A DNA stretch of 11,345 nt. Source: Rachicladosporium sp. CCFEE 5018 (Eukaryota > Ascomycota > Dothideomycetes > Cladosporiales > Cladosporiaceae). Every line of letters begins with the position of its first letter. Position 1 is the first letter of the stretch. The stretch covers positions 1 to 11,345 of the forward strand of contig NAEU01001225.1 of the NCBI GenBank assembly GCA_002077045.2. The letters run 5' to 3'. Positions 1 through 6,974 of the stretch are shown here, piece by piece. Both the position numbers and the translations under genes were made by a program. The notes below the pieces were generated by a model. That model was not told the DNA's origin. It was given only the letters and a program-made list of their open reading frames with translations, and ran no database searches.

Positions 1-1230
1 CACCGCCCACAACCTGGGCGCCTGGCGTGACAGGACAAACCTGTACGCCCGGCTCCGCCTACTTGCCCTCATGCCTTAGACTGACCCAGCATCCGCAGCT
101 TCATATCGTACCGCCAGTCCTACGCCCACCATCCCGCCAAGCGGCCCCGCTACAATGGCCCCACGAGCGACTTCGACTCCGAGTCCGCCGGCCTGCTCAA
201 CACCAACGATGGCGACGCGGTCATCGAGATGGACGTCCTGCCTCCCCGCTGGCTAGACATCCAAGACGAGATCGCGCAGCACCTCACAGACGTCTCGACT
301 CGCATGCGGCGGCTCGATCAGATGCACGCCAAGCACGTGCTCCCTGGGTTTGACGACGAGAGCGTGAAAGCGAAAGAGGAACGCGAGATCGAGGCTCTGA
401 CGCAGGAAATCACGCGCGGCTTCACGAGCTGTCAAGTCGCTATTCGGCGCGTGGATAAACTTGTCGCTGAGCAAGCGCGCACCCAGCAGTCGAGAGGCGG
501 GCTGACGAAGGACGACGAGACTATGGCGCGGAACCTGAAAATGAGTCTCGCTGCTCGGGTGGGCGAAGTGAGCACTACTTTCCGCAAGAAGCAGACGGCG
601 TATTTGAAGAAATTGCGCGCTTTGAATGGCCTCCCATCGACCCTGGAGTCACGATCTGCGACGCCTAATATCGCAGCAAACCCGTACACCGACCCGGCGA
701 TGCAAGACTCCGAGCTCGATCGTTCCTCCGCACAGTCCACGCTCCTGCAAACCGCGCAAGTCCGCCGTCGCACGGGCCTGCAAGACTCAGCTATCGAGCA
801 GCGCGAACGCGAAATCGAAAGCATCGCTCAAGGCGTAATAGATCTCTCCAACATGTTCCAAGAACTGCAAACTATGGTCATAGATCAAGGCTCGCTACTT
901 GACCGCATCGATTACAATGTCGAGCGCACGGCAGAGCATGTCAAGGCTGCGGATAAGGAGTTGACGGTTGCTACGGGGTATCAGAAGAAGAGCACGAAGA
1001 GGAAGGTGCTCTTGTTGTTGATTCTGTTGGTCGTTGGGATGTTTATCTTGTTGATGGTGAAGCCGAGGAGTAAGGGTAGTGCTGTGGCGCCGCCTGTCGT
1101 GGAGGCGCCAAAACCACCGAGAGAGTTGCCACCGAGTGCTGTGAGGGACGATGGCACAGTGACGAGACCACTGGAGTGGAAGCAGAGGCGACGGCGAGTG
1201 GGACATGGGAGAAGTGTAATGATAGTGTAA
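1..1230 (+). CDS. TLG2: Tlg2/syntaxin-16 family t-SNARE, 5' partial
   Basis: Qa-SNARE expected to drive fusion of endosome-derived vesicles at the trans-Golgi/endosome, with the SM protein Vps45 as partner (family knowledge). Coding is join(<2..42, 99..1230). The 56-nt intron 43-98 has a GT donor, a CTGAC branch site and a CAG acceptor; splicing restores WRDRTNLFISYRQSYAHH, the N-terminal peptide typical of Tlg2. From the in-frame Met at 229 there follow an N-terminal helical (Habc-like) region, then a SNARE motif at about residues 188-250 with the zero-layer glutamine at codon 886-888 (context VIDQGSLLDRIDYNV), a tail anchor at about residues 260-277 (VLLLLILLVVGMFILLMV) and a basic, proline-rich luminal tail of about 56 residues. 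A luminal extension is also known in yeast Tlg2. No ATG precedes the WRDRTNL motif inside the window and the frame is open to base 2, so the start lies outside. About 390 residues are visible. Family assignment is firm; only the 5' end is uncertain. Confidence 0.93.
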
Positions 1231-1380
1231 GAACAGAAGTCTCCGACATGACCGTCGTCTTCGTTCCATACGTTGTGGCCGTAATTTGGTACACGTGGAT
1301 CGAACTGCACATGGACAAGCCATTGGTCCGTGAACAGTGCTCGGAACCGATCTGGCAGTGAGACCAGCACGCTTGATTGG

Positions 1381-1414
1381 TCTACATGCCTTTCACGTCT
1401 ACGTGCCTTTCACA
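1381..1414. repeat. Two-copy 17-bp tandem repeat
   Basis: Bases 1381-1397 and 1398-1414 match at 15 of 17 positions; the shared core is TGCCTTTCAC. The repeat lies in the 240-bp spacer between the convergent stops of the SNARE gene (1230) and the Sec61 beta gene (1471), so it probably falls in one or both 3' untranslated regions. No further copies are seen on either side. Function unknown. Confidence 0.8.
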
Positions 1415-1470
1415 CGAGCCCAAAATGCCACACCAACGCCGTACTTTTCACCCACTGAAGCAGCAATCGC

Positions 1471-2060
1471 TCACCCGGAGAACCGCTTGGTGATCTTCGC
1501 AAGCACTGTGAAGAAATGTCAGTCCACGCTCCATCTCCACTATCCCATTACACCTTCCCCTTCTCCCCCACCCTCTCCTCCTTTCCACACACTCCCCTGG
1601 CCCCCTCCACCCCACCAACCTCCCACAGAACAGCTGAAGAAGAAAGCAAAACTCACCATGCAGCCCAACAACACTGATAATAAACCCCACACTCAACACC
1701 ATAACCACAAACGGATCCACCTTGAGCCCAGGACTCTCATCCGTATACAACTTCAGCATCGTCGCGCTGCTGCCCCCCGCGCCGGAAGCTCGAGTGGAAG
1801 TGGAGCGTACATTCGCGGCTTTCTCCTTCAGATCGGAAGCGGCTTTGCGGCGGATTGCGGTCGCGGGGCCGCCGGGGGGTTTGGGGCTGGAGGGGCGCGC
1901 GCCGGTTGCGGTCGCGGAGGTGGGTGCGTCGGTGCGGGGAGCGGACTAGGAGGATATTGTCAGAGTGGGTTTCGTGCTTGTGGGAAAATCGTCTGGGGAG
2001 CGATTGAAGGTGCCGTGAGTCTGCGTGCGAGGGACGCCGATATTGGGGTGTCCATACCAT
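1471..2060 (-). CDS. SBH1: Sec61 beta subunit of the ER protein translocon (three exons)
   Basis: Small tail-anchored subunit of the Sec61 channel in the ER membrane. Proposed coding is complement join(2058..2060, 1657..1945, 1471..1505), giving 108 residues, the normal family size. Exon 1 is only the ATG. Intron 1 (2057-1946, 112 nt, GTATGG...CCTAG, CTGAC branch site) leads into SAPRTDAPTS. Intron 2 (1656-1506, 151 nt, GTGAGT...CACAG, CTGAC branch site) splits His97 from the last residues. The protein has a disordered Pro/Ala/Ser-rich head, a basic cytosolic stretch around residues 33-55, the hallmark TMLKLYTDESPGLKVDP at about 63-79, a membrane helix at about 80-100 and the ending AKITKRFSG. 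The hallmark and the spliced C-terminus leave little doubt about identity. The single-codon first exon is the least certain part: the frame has a stop (TAG, within the acceptor) just upstream of exon 2, so a splice there is needed, and 2060 is the nearest ATG followed by a GT donor. Its context ACAATGG is good. Confidence 0.88.
1594..1624 (-). other. G-rich tract in Sec61 beta intron 2, possible G-quadruplex
   Basis: On the transcribed-sense (-) strand this stretch holds four runs of three or more G, separated by loops of about 8, 4 and 3 bases, and further G runs follow toward the acceptor up to about 1555. The plus strand is correspondingly C-rich. One loop is slightly longer than the usual seven-base limit, so this is a near-canonical quadruplex pattern. 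It sits within an intron two to three times longer than most others in the window. Confidence 0.45.
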
Positions 2061-2405
2061 TGTGACTGAGGAGGAGGGGGTTTGACGCTGCAGGTCAAGA
2101 ATCCTTTATTCGTGAATGTGGGTTTTGAGCGACTCGGCTGGACTGACGATCTGAAGTGGAGCTATGAAGAAGGTGTAGTAGAGGCGCAATTGGTAAAGTG
2201 CAGTTCAAATGTTGCTCGTGAAGCCACGTTCACGCATGGAAAGTACGGGGAAGCCCAATGCGGTAATTGGAAGGTGCAACTCTTGGCCGGCACATGACTC
2301 GTGCTCACATTAGCCAGCCCCAAGTCCATAGCAATGGCGGGAAGGTGCACGTGAGCTTGGACGAGATCTTCTTCTGGTCTCATCAGAAGCGCTACGTACA
2401 GGCCT
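2061..2405 (-). promoter_or_regulatory. Spacer holding the Sec61 beta promoter and NOC3 3' flank
   Basis: The 345 bp between the Sec61 beta start and the NOC3 stop contain no convincing gene; the open frames here have no family resemblance. Candidate elements seen directly are CCAAT-box cores at 2255-2259 (forward) and 2266-2270 and 2189-2193 (reverse), and an E-box CACGTG at 2348-2353. The leader just before the ATG is pyrimidine-rich when read on the - strand. Which elements are used is inference. Confidence 0.5.
2371..2389 (-). other. Stem-loop just after the NOC3 stop codon
   Basis: A perfect 6-bp inverted repeat (CTTCTG / CAGAAG) with a 7-base loop begins 16 bases downstream of the NOC3 stop, so it would lie at the start of the 3' untranslated region. 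Modest stability; function unknown. Confidence 0.5.
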
Positions 2406-4421
2406 TCACTCCCTCACACTCCTTTCGAGCATCCTCACACTCTCCCTAATCTTCGGATCGAAATGCAACCTTAGCAGTTCCCCATCCCATGCAGTCGCAG
2501 CCATGGGATTAGCTCCCTCAAGCCCGGCAGTCGGATCAAAGACACCATCTCCTTTCCTCTCCTCCGTGTTCCAGAGTCCAGCTACCTTTCTCGTATGTGT
2601 CTTCGCCACTTGGTTCAGTAGACCAAGCAACGCTACGGCGCTTTTCTGCGGCACGTGCAGACTGGCACTTAGTAGCTGCTTCGTGAAAGCTGCTACTCGT
2701 AGTGGCGGGACGGATTTGGTCGCGGTCGGGGGAAGTAGCACTGCGGAGAGGGAGCGCAGGAGTAGAACGGTCGTTGTGGCAACGTTGACGCGGGAGTCTG
2801 CTGAGGGTGTAGGCAAGCTGTTGGGGTCTTTGAGGGTCGCTGTGCGTGAGCTGAGTTCGAGCTCTGCGTCCATGGAGAGCGGGAGGAGGAGTCGGTAGAG
2901 GTGCGTGATGAAGAAGTTCAAGTCTAGTGAGAGAGAAGTGGCAGACTTGGCGACATCCACTTGGCCTTGCAGCAGTGCGAAGGCGGTTGTGATGCAGAGA
3001 AGGGATTCGCGAGTTGCATTTCGTGCGATCGCGGCGTCGACTGCTGTGTCGGCAGCTGAGGCCTCTTCGTCATCATCGTCAGGCGCCTCTGTATCGGCTT
3101 CAGCTTCAGTGATCAGGTCTTTCAGCACCTCCAGCACATCGCCAAAGAAATCCTGATTGATCAGGTGTGCGTAGCGGGCAAGACCTTCTAGCACAGCGCC
3201 CATGAGATGGTCCACGCGAGCCTTAAGGATGCGAAAGTAAGCTATGAAAACGAGCTTGAGCGTCTCCGCTTGATTCTTGTCGCGCTCTTCGTACGAGACA
3301 GTGGCATCTGCTTCCTTCATCTCCTTAGCAACTTCTTTCCTTTCGCGCATGACTTTCTTCTCCCGCTTCGTGCGGAACTCCTTCTTATACGCCTTCGGCT
3401 TCTTGCCATTGGGCCACTCTTCGCGAGGCGCAGCTTTGTCGACACGCTCAGTGGAAGCCTTACCGCTGAACTCGTTCAATAGTCGTAGGTGGAGAAATGT
3501 GTTCAGCACGCCTTCGTGGATGTGGTAGTTCTTGGTCTTCAGCATCTTCGCCAATTGCGCCACAGCTTCAAGACTAATGTGCCCACTATCGTCGTCCTTG
3601 AAGACGTGTTCCAATGCGGTCAAACATCGAGTGAAATCCTGATCCAGGCCCGCTGAAGGCCTTCCCGACAGCTTGCCCACAACAATACCGATAAGTTCGT
3701 TCCTGAGATTGAAATGCGGCGCAGTCTCGAGCAATGTACACGCGCACGCGATCGCCACAGTGCCGAGACTCGCAGTGTTCGAATCATTGGATCCACTCCC
3801 TTTCGCCAGCTTCTGCAAGCCATACACATACCGCTTGTACCCTCCAAGCAGACCTTGCTCGAAAGCCCTCAAGTTCTTCACATCCCGGCTGACCTTCGCC
3901 TGCGTGTCGTCCTTCCCGAGTGGCCGCACGCGATAGCCAGGGATAATGTCTTTGAATACCGCGAGCTGCGTAGCCAACCCGAGCTTCTTCACCGTGACGT
4001 TCTTTGAATCCGCGACCTCGGCCAGAGGTCCAAGAAGCCCGATATGCTCTTCCGGGTTCTCACTCAGCATACTAGCCATCCTCGCTAGATCCTCCTTTGC
4101 CTGCAAGACCTGCTCCTTGCTCGACAGCTGCGGTTGCTTCGGCAAGCGATCAGCCTCCAAGTCTGCAATCCCGCTATCGACTTCATCGTCGCTAGCAAGG
4201 AAGCTGTCCGCATCTTCGTCCTTCGTAATCTCAGGCTCGGGAGCTTGGTCGATGATCTCGCCGTCTGCGGTCTTGATGGGGAGCTTCTTGTGCTGTGTGT
4301 CTTTCTTGGATTTCCGAGAGCGATTCTCGTAGTCTTGCTCGAGATTCCATTTGGTAAAGCCGGGGAGGGCATCGCCGGGCGGGGAGAGGCAGCGACGTTT
4401 GAGAGCCGGCTCTTGTGCCAT
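2406..4421 (-). CDS. NOC3: Noc3, 60S ribosome biogenesis factor
   Basis: Nucleolar complex protein 3 works with Noc2 in pre-60S particle maturation and export; yeast Noc3 has also been linked to replication initiation (family knowledge). The gene is intronless and encodes 671 residues from the ATG at 4421-4419, close to the usual 660-700. Visible parts are a basic N-terminus followed by WNLEQDYE (about 25-32) and LPIKTADGE, an acidic stretch at about 60-90, the NOC3 domain at about 105-200 (SENPEEHIGLLGPLAEVAD, then KKLGLATQLAVFKDIIPGYRVRPL), a Lys/Arg-rich linker at about 338-370, an acidic linker at about 440-455, and the helical CBF/Mak21-type region at about 473-648. The frame stays open upstream to an ATG at 4547, but the extra 42 residues look non-conserved and the ATG at 4421 directly precedes the conserved KRRCLSPPGD start, so 4421 is preferred. 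Head-to-head with NIP7. Confidence 0.93.
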   Translation of the reverse strand: MAQEPALKRRCLSPPGDALPGFTKWNLEQDYENRSRKSKKDTQHKKLPIKTADGEIIDQAPEPEITKDEDADSFLASDDEVDSGIADLEADRLPKQPQLSSKEQVLQAKEDLARMASMLSENPEEHIGLLGPLAEVADSKNVTVKKLGLATQLAVFKDIIPGYRVRPLGKDDTQAKVSRDVKNLRAFEQGLLGGYKRYVYGLQKLAKGSGSNDSNTASLGTVAIACACTLLETAPHFNLRNELIGIVVGKLSGRPSAGLDQDFTRCLTALEHVFKDDDSGHISLEAVAQLAKMLKTKNYHIHEGVLNTFLHLRLLNEFSGKASTERVDKAAPREEWPNGKKPKAYKKEFRTKREKKVMRERKEVAKEMKEADATVSYEERDKNQAETLKLVFIAYFRILKARVDHLMGAVLEGLARYAHLINQDFFGDVLEVLKDLITEAEADTEAPDDDDEEASAADTAVDAAIARNATRESLLCITTAFALLQGQVDVAKSATSLSLDLNFFITHLYRLLLPLSMDAELELSSRTATLKDPNSLPTPSADSRVNVATTTVLLLRSLSAVLLPPTATKSVPPLRVAAFTKQLLSASLHVPQKSAVALLGLLNQVAKTHTRKVAGLWNTEERKGDGVFDPTAGLEGANPMAATAWDGELLRLHFDPKIRESVRMLERSVRE

Positions 4422-4634
4422 CGCTGCGGTAGTTCCGAGGACTATCACAGTGGGTGTAATTGCTTTCACGACATATGTAAAGTTCGACTTGCAATTCGAC
4501 TCTGATGTCAACTTTTTTGACTTCGCGGGGAATTTTCTCCGGCGCATGTGAAGATATCGAGATTATTGACATACATCTACATACTTGTCGCAATCACCTC
4601 TTCCACTCCACAGCACCAGAATAACTTCACAGCC
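4422..4634. promoter_or_regulatory. Shared promoter region of NOC3 and NIP7
   Basis: The 213 bp between the two divergent start codons must hold the control signals of two 60S assembly genes, unless these extend into the coding regions. Seen directly: TTCGACT repeated at 4483-4489 and 4495-4501 with a 12-bp period; the inverted repeat GTCAA-N5-TTGAC at 4507-4521; and a T-rich stretch inside it. The AATTTTC at 4531-4537 resembles part of the yeast RRPE motif, but the full motif is absent. Coregulation is inference. Confidence 0.6.
4505..4624 (+). promoter_or_regulatory. Possible upstream ORF before NIP7
   Basis: An ATG at 4505 opens a 39-codon frame, out of frame with NIP7, that stops at 4622-4624, exactly 10 bases before the NIP7 ATG. 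A second ATG at 4546 is followed at once by TGA. Whether either is transcribed depends on the unknown transcription start. Confidence 0.25.
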
Positions 4635-5264
4635 ATGCGCCAACTCACCGACACCGAGACGAAGACTCTCTTCGAAAAGCTGGCCAACTACACCGGCCGC
4701 AGCCTCAACAATCTCCTCACAGACACCGCTCCCTCCGCCGCCAAAGCCTCCAGCCCCGACCGCTACGTCTTCCGCATCCAGAAAGACCGCGTCTACTATG
4801 TACGCGAATCCCTCGCCAACCTCGCCACCTCCGTCGCCCGCGATCAGCTCCTTTCACTGGGAACATGTCTGGGAAAATTCACAAAGACTGGAAAATTCAG
4901 GCTGCATATCACGGCGTTGGATGTGATTGCGCCACATGCGAGGTATAAGTTCTGGGTGAAGGCGAACGGCGAGATGCCGTTCCTGTATGGGGGACATGTT
5001 GTCAAGGCACATGTGGGAAGGTGGAGTGAGGATTGTCCGGAGCATCAGGGGGTGGTGGTGTTGAGTATGAGTGACACGCCGCTGGTGAGTTGTAGCATAG
5101 AATTCGTGTGTAAGGATGGCAGGGCTGACGACTTATAGGGCTTCGGCGTGACTGCACGATCGACTGCCGAGGGGAGACGACTGGATCCTACCGGCATTGT
5201 GGTCTTCAGGCAAGCTGACGTGGGCGAGTACCTGCGCGAGGAAGATACACTGTTCACGACTTGA
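4635..5264 (+). CDS. NIP7: Nip7, PUA-domain 60S ribosome biogenesis protein
   Basis: Nip7 binds pre-60S particles and is required for 27S pre-rRNA processing (family knowledge). Coding is join(4635..5084, 5139..5264), giving 191 residues against about 180 in yeast and human. The 54-nt intron has a GTGAGT donor, a CTGAC branch site and a TATAG acceptor, and falls between codons. The start MRQLTDTETK matches the conserved MRQLTxEE beginning, which fixes the ATG at 4635. Further family blocks are DRVYYV (51-56), LGTCLGKFTKTGKFRLHITALD (75-96), then the C-terminal PUA domain from about residue 97 with FLYGGHVVKA (116-125), GVVVLSMSDTPL joined by splicing to GFGVTARST, and the ending GIVVFRQADVGEYLREEDTL. 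A small Pro/Ala-rich insertion near residues 30-42 accounts for the extra length. Confidence 0.96.
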
Positions 5265-5983
5265 GGATCTGCGGATGTACGACACTATTGGAATCAGCGT
5301 ATGACCTGAGGGCCATGGACGAGAACGACGCCTCCTTGGTCGAACAAGGGCAACGACCAGCGTGGGAATACCACCTCAGCTGCGCCAGCAGAACTTCGGC
5401 ACCCTGTGATATGCGCATCACGAATGCGAGTACACGGCGGGCTCGTGCTGTGGCTGACTAAAGTGGCTACCAAGCTGTCCCAGGTTCGTCTTTGGACGAC
5501 CAGCGGGCGGACGCCGGCTCTATCAGGAGGTGGCGATTTTGATTGAAGCAAGCACCAGATGTTTGATGGGCTCTCAGCGGCACGTTGACTCTGTCAAAAT
5601 ACCTCGACAAAGAGAGGCCGTTCCAAATTTTGACGAAGGAAGATGGCGGACAAAAGTCTACCCAGGTTGGCGGTATTTTCGGCCCGGGTAAAGAGAGAGC
5701 TAGGATTAGCCGCAGCTGCAGCGGCACAGTGACAAAATTGAATGCAGTACGACAGACCACATGTCACCATGCGCTCACTCGCAACATATTGGAGAAGCAA
5801 CGTGGCTGGCTGGATTTATGCCTCGCGGAAATCATTCAGTAGGTCGAGTCTCTTCCCACAAGTCTTTCATCTTGTGTCTGTCACGTTCCCTTTTTCTCTT
5901 TCTAAAATAAGCATTTGATCCACCAAATCTTCCCACATCTCACAGAGCCCAAGAAAGCGAAAAGCGAAGGCACTTCTCTCACC
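5265..5983. other. 719-bp spacer with SDR promoter; no convincing gene
   Basis: Several open frames of 66-97 codons occur on both strands but none shows a recognisable family or consistent splice signals. Elements seen: an inverted repeat TGGTCG/CGACCA with an 11-base loop at 5337-5359, about 72 bp past the NIP7 stop; TTGAC-TCT-GTCAA at 5585-5597; a GCCGC/GCGGC hairpin at 5709-5725; and CCAAT-box cores in reverse at 5287-5291 and 5788-5792. A pyrimidine-rich stretch at about 5850-5905 is followed by an A/T-rich CTAAAATAAG around 5902-5911, about 75 bp before the next ATG, a plausible core promoter. Confidence 0.5.
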
Positions 5984-6703
5984 ATGACTACATATATCGT
6001 GACTGGCGCGAACAGGGGGCTTGGTCTGGAGTTCATCCGCCAGCTCGCCAAAGACACCTCCAACACCATCATCGCCACCGCTCGTTCCTCATCCACAGAC
6101 CTCGCCGATGTCAAGAAAGTCGCCTCCAAGACAACGCACTTTTTAACCTGCGACACCGGCTCCCTCGACAGCATCAAATCCTTCGTCTCCGAAGTCAAGT
6201 CCCAGCTCTCTGGTGGCAAAATCGACTACCTCATCAACAATGCAGGCATAAACACCGTCCCCGAGCAAACCGCCCTTTCCATCAACCCCTCGGACCTCGA
6301 CGAGCAGATCCGCGTCAATGTCATCGGCCCAGCGAAAACAACGCAGTTCCTCCTCGAAGCCAACCTCCTCTCAGACTCCGTGCGCATAATAAACATGTCC
6401 TCCGGCCTCGGCAGCATGGCCGTCTCCCTCTCCATCACCCCAAGGAAATGCGCAACTTACAGCATCTCCAAAGCCGCGCTCTGCGCCTTGAGCGTGCAGC
6501 AGAGCGGGGAGGTGAGGGAGAAGTTGAAGGGAGCGATCGTGGTGGCTATGGATCCCGGATGGGTCAAGACGAGGATGGGTGGCGAGGGCGCGGTGTTGGA
6601 GCCGGAGGAGAGTATTGGGGGGATGTTGAAGTGTGTGCATGGGTTGGAGGAGGGGAGTAATGGGAAGTTCTTTACTTATACTGGGGAGGAGGTGCCGTGG
6701 TGA
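5984..6703 (+). CDS. Short-chain dehydrogenase/reductase (C-factor-like)
   Basis: Cytosolic NAD(P)H-dependent oxidoreductase with a Rossmann fold; the substrate cannot be told from sequence. The intronless frame gives 239 residues from the ATG at 5984 (ACCATGA context). Motifs are the cofactor loop TGANRGLG (7-14), the structural NNAG (85-88), the NMSSGLGS strand with candidate catalytic Ser144, and YSISK with catalytic Tyr159 and Lys163, followed by DPGWVKTRMGG (190-200). The Ser-Tyr spacing is about two residues longer than the commonest one. The short length and the ending FFTYTGEEVPW resemble small C-factor/csgA-like SDRs of fungi. The pyrimidine-rich leader fits an expressed gene. No neighbouring biosynthetic genes suggest a pathway; tail-to-tail with the P5C reductase gene. 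Confidence 0.93.
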   Translation: MTTYIVTGANRGLGLEFIRQLAKDTSNTIIATARSSSTDLADVKKVASKTTHFLTCDTGSLDSIKSFVSEVKSQLSGGKIDYLINNAGINTVPEQTALSINPSDLDEQIRVNVIGPAKTTQFLLEANLLSDSVRIINMSSGLGSMAVSLSITPRKCATYSISKAALCALSVQQSGEVREKLKGAIVVAMDPGWVKTRMGGEGAVLEPEESIGGMLKCVHGLEEGSNGKFFTYTGEEVPW

Positions 6704-6737
6704 AGACAGAATTCAAGGAAGGGGTACGAGATCGATC

Positions 6738-6755
6738 TGCCTAGGGGACTAGGCA
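6738..6755 (+). other. 3' stem-loop with GNRA-type tetraloop after the SDR gene
   Basis: A perfect 7-bp stem TGCCTAG/CTAGGCA encloses GGGA, which fits the GNRA tetraloop rule in RNA. It starts 34 bases after the SDR stop codon, so it probably lies in the 3' untranslated region. Confidence 0.6.
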
Positions 6756-6929
6756 TAAGAGCACTTTCGAATGCTAGCATGGAGATCTGGTATCTTGGAG
6801 CATGCAGTCGGCTTCGGACGTGCAGCTCAAGCCACTTGCCAGATAGTGCAAGTCCTAAGAGCATGACCTTTCCAGCGCTTCGAACAATTCTGACAGGTCT
6901 TGTGACGGACTTCTTCAGCAATAGCGTGC

Positions 6930-6945
6930 CCGTTCTTTCGAACGG
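6930..6945 (-). other. 3' stem-loop with GAAA tetraloop after the P5C reductase gene
   Basis: Read on the - strand this is CCGTTC-GAAA-GAACGG: a perfect 6-bp stem closed by C-G around the classic GAAA tetraloop. It begins 29 bases after the P5C reductase stop codon. Read on the + strand the loop would be TTTC, so the good tetraloop exists only on the P5C reductase transcript. Confidence 0.6.
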
Positions 6946-6974
6946 CCTTCCAAGGCTGCAACGAATAGCTCTCC

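Noticed and set aside
1361..1383. Inverted repeat AGACCA/TGGTCT with an 11-base loop downstream of the SNARE gene
   Set aside because: Short stem, wide loop and 130 bp from the stop; indistinguishable from chance.
1337..2065. Long plus-strand open frame of 242 codons
   Set aside because: Low-complexity Pro- and Gly-rich translation lying antisense to the well-supported Sec61 beta exons and its C-rich intron; no family resemblance.
2503..4505. Many plus-strand open frames across the NOC3 region
   Set aside because: They mirror NOC3 codons on the opposite strand, have Ser-rich compositionally biased translations and no motifs; treated as antisense shadows.
4422..4547. NOC3 start at 4547, 42 codons upstream
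   Set aside because: The extension would consume most of the shared promoter and lacks the conserved start; the ATG at 4421 fits the family better.
5585..5842. 85-codon open frame in the wide spacer
   Set aside because: No recognisable domain and a non-ATG-supported start region; an equally long antisense frame overlaps it. Not enough to call a gene.
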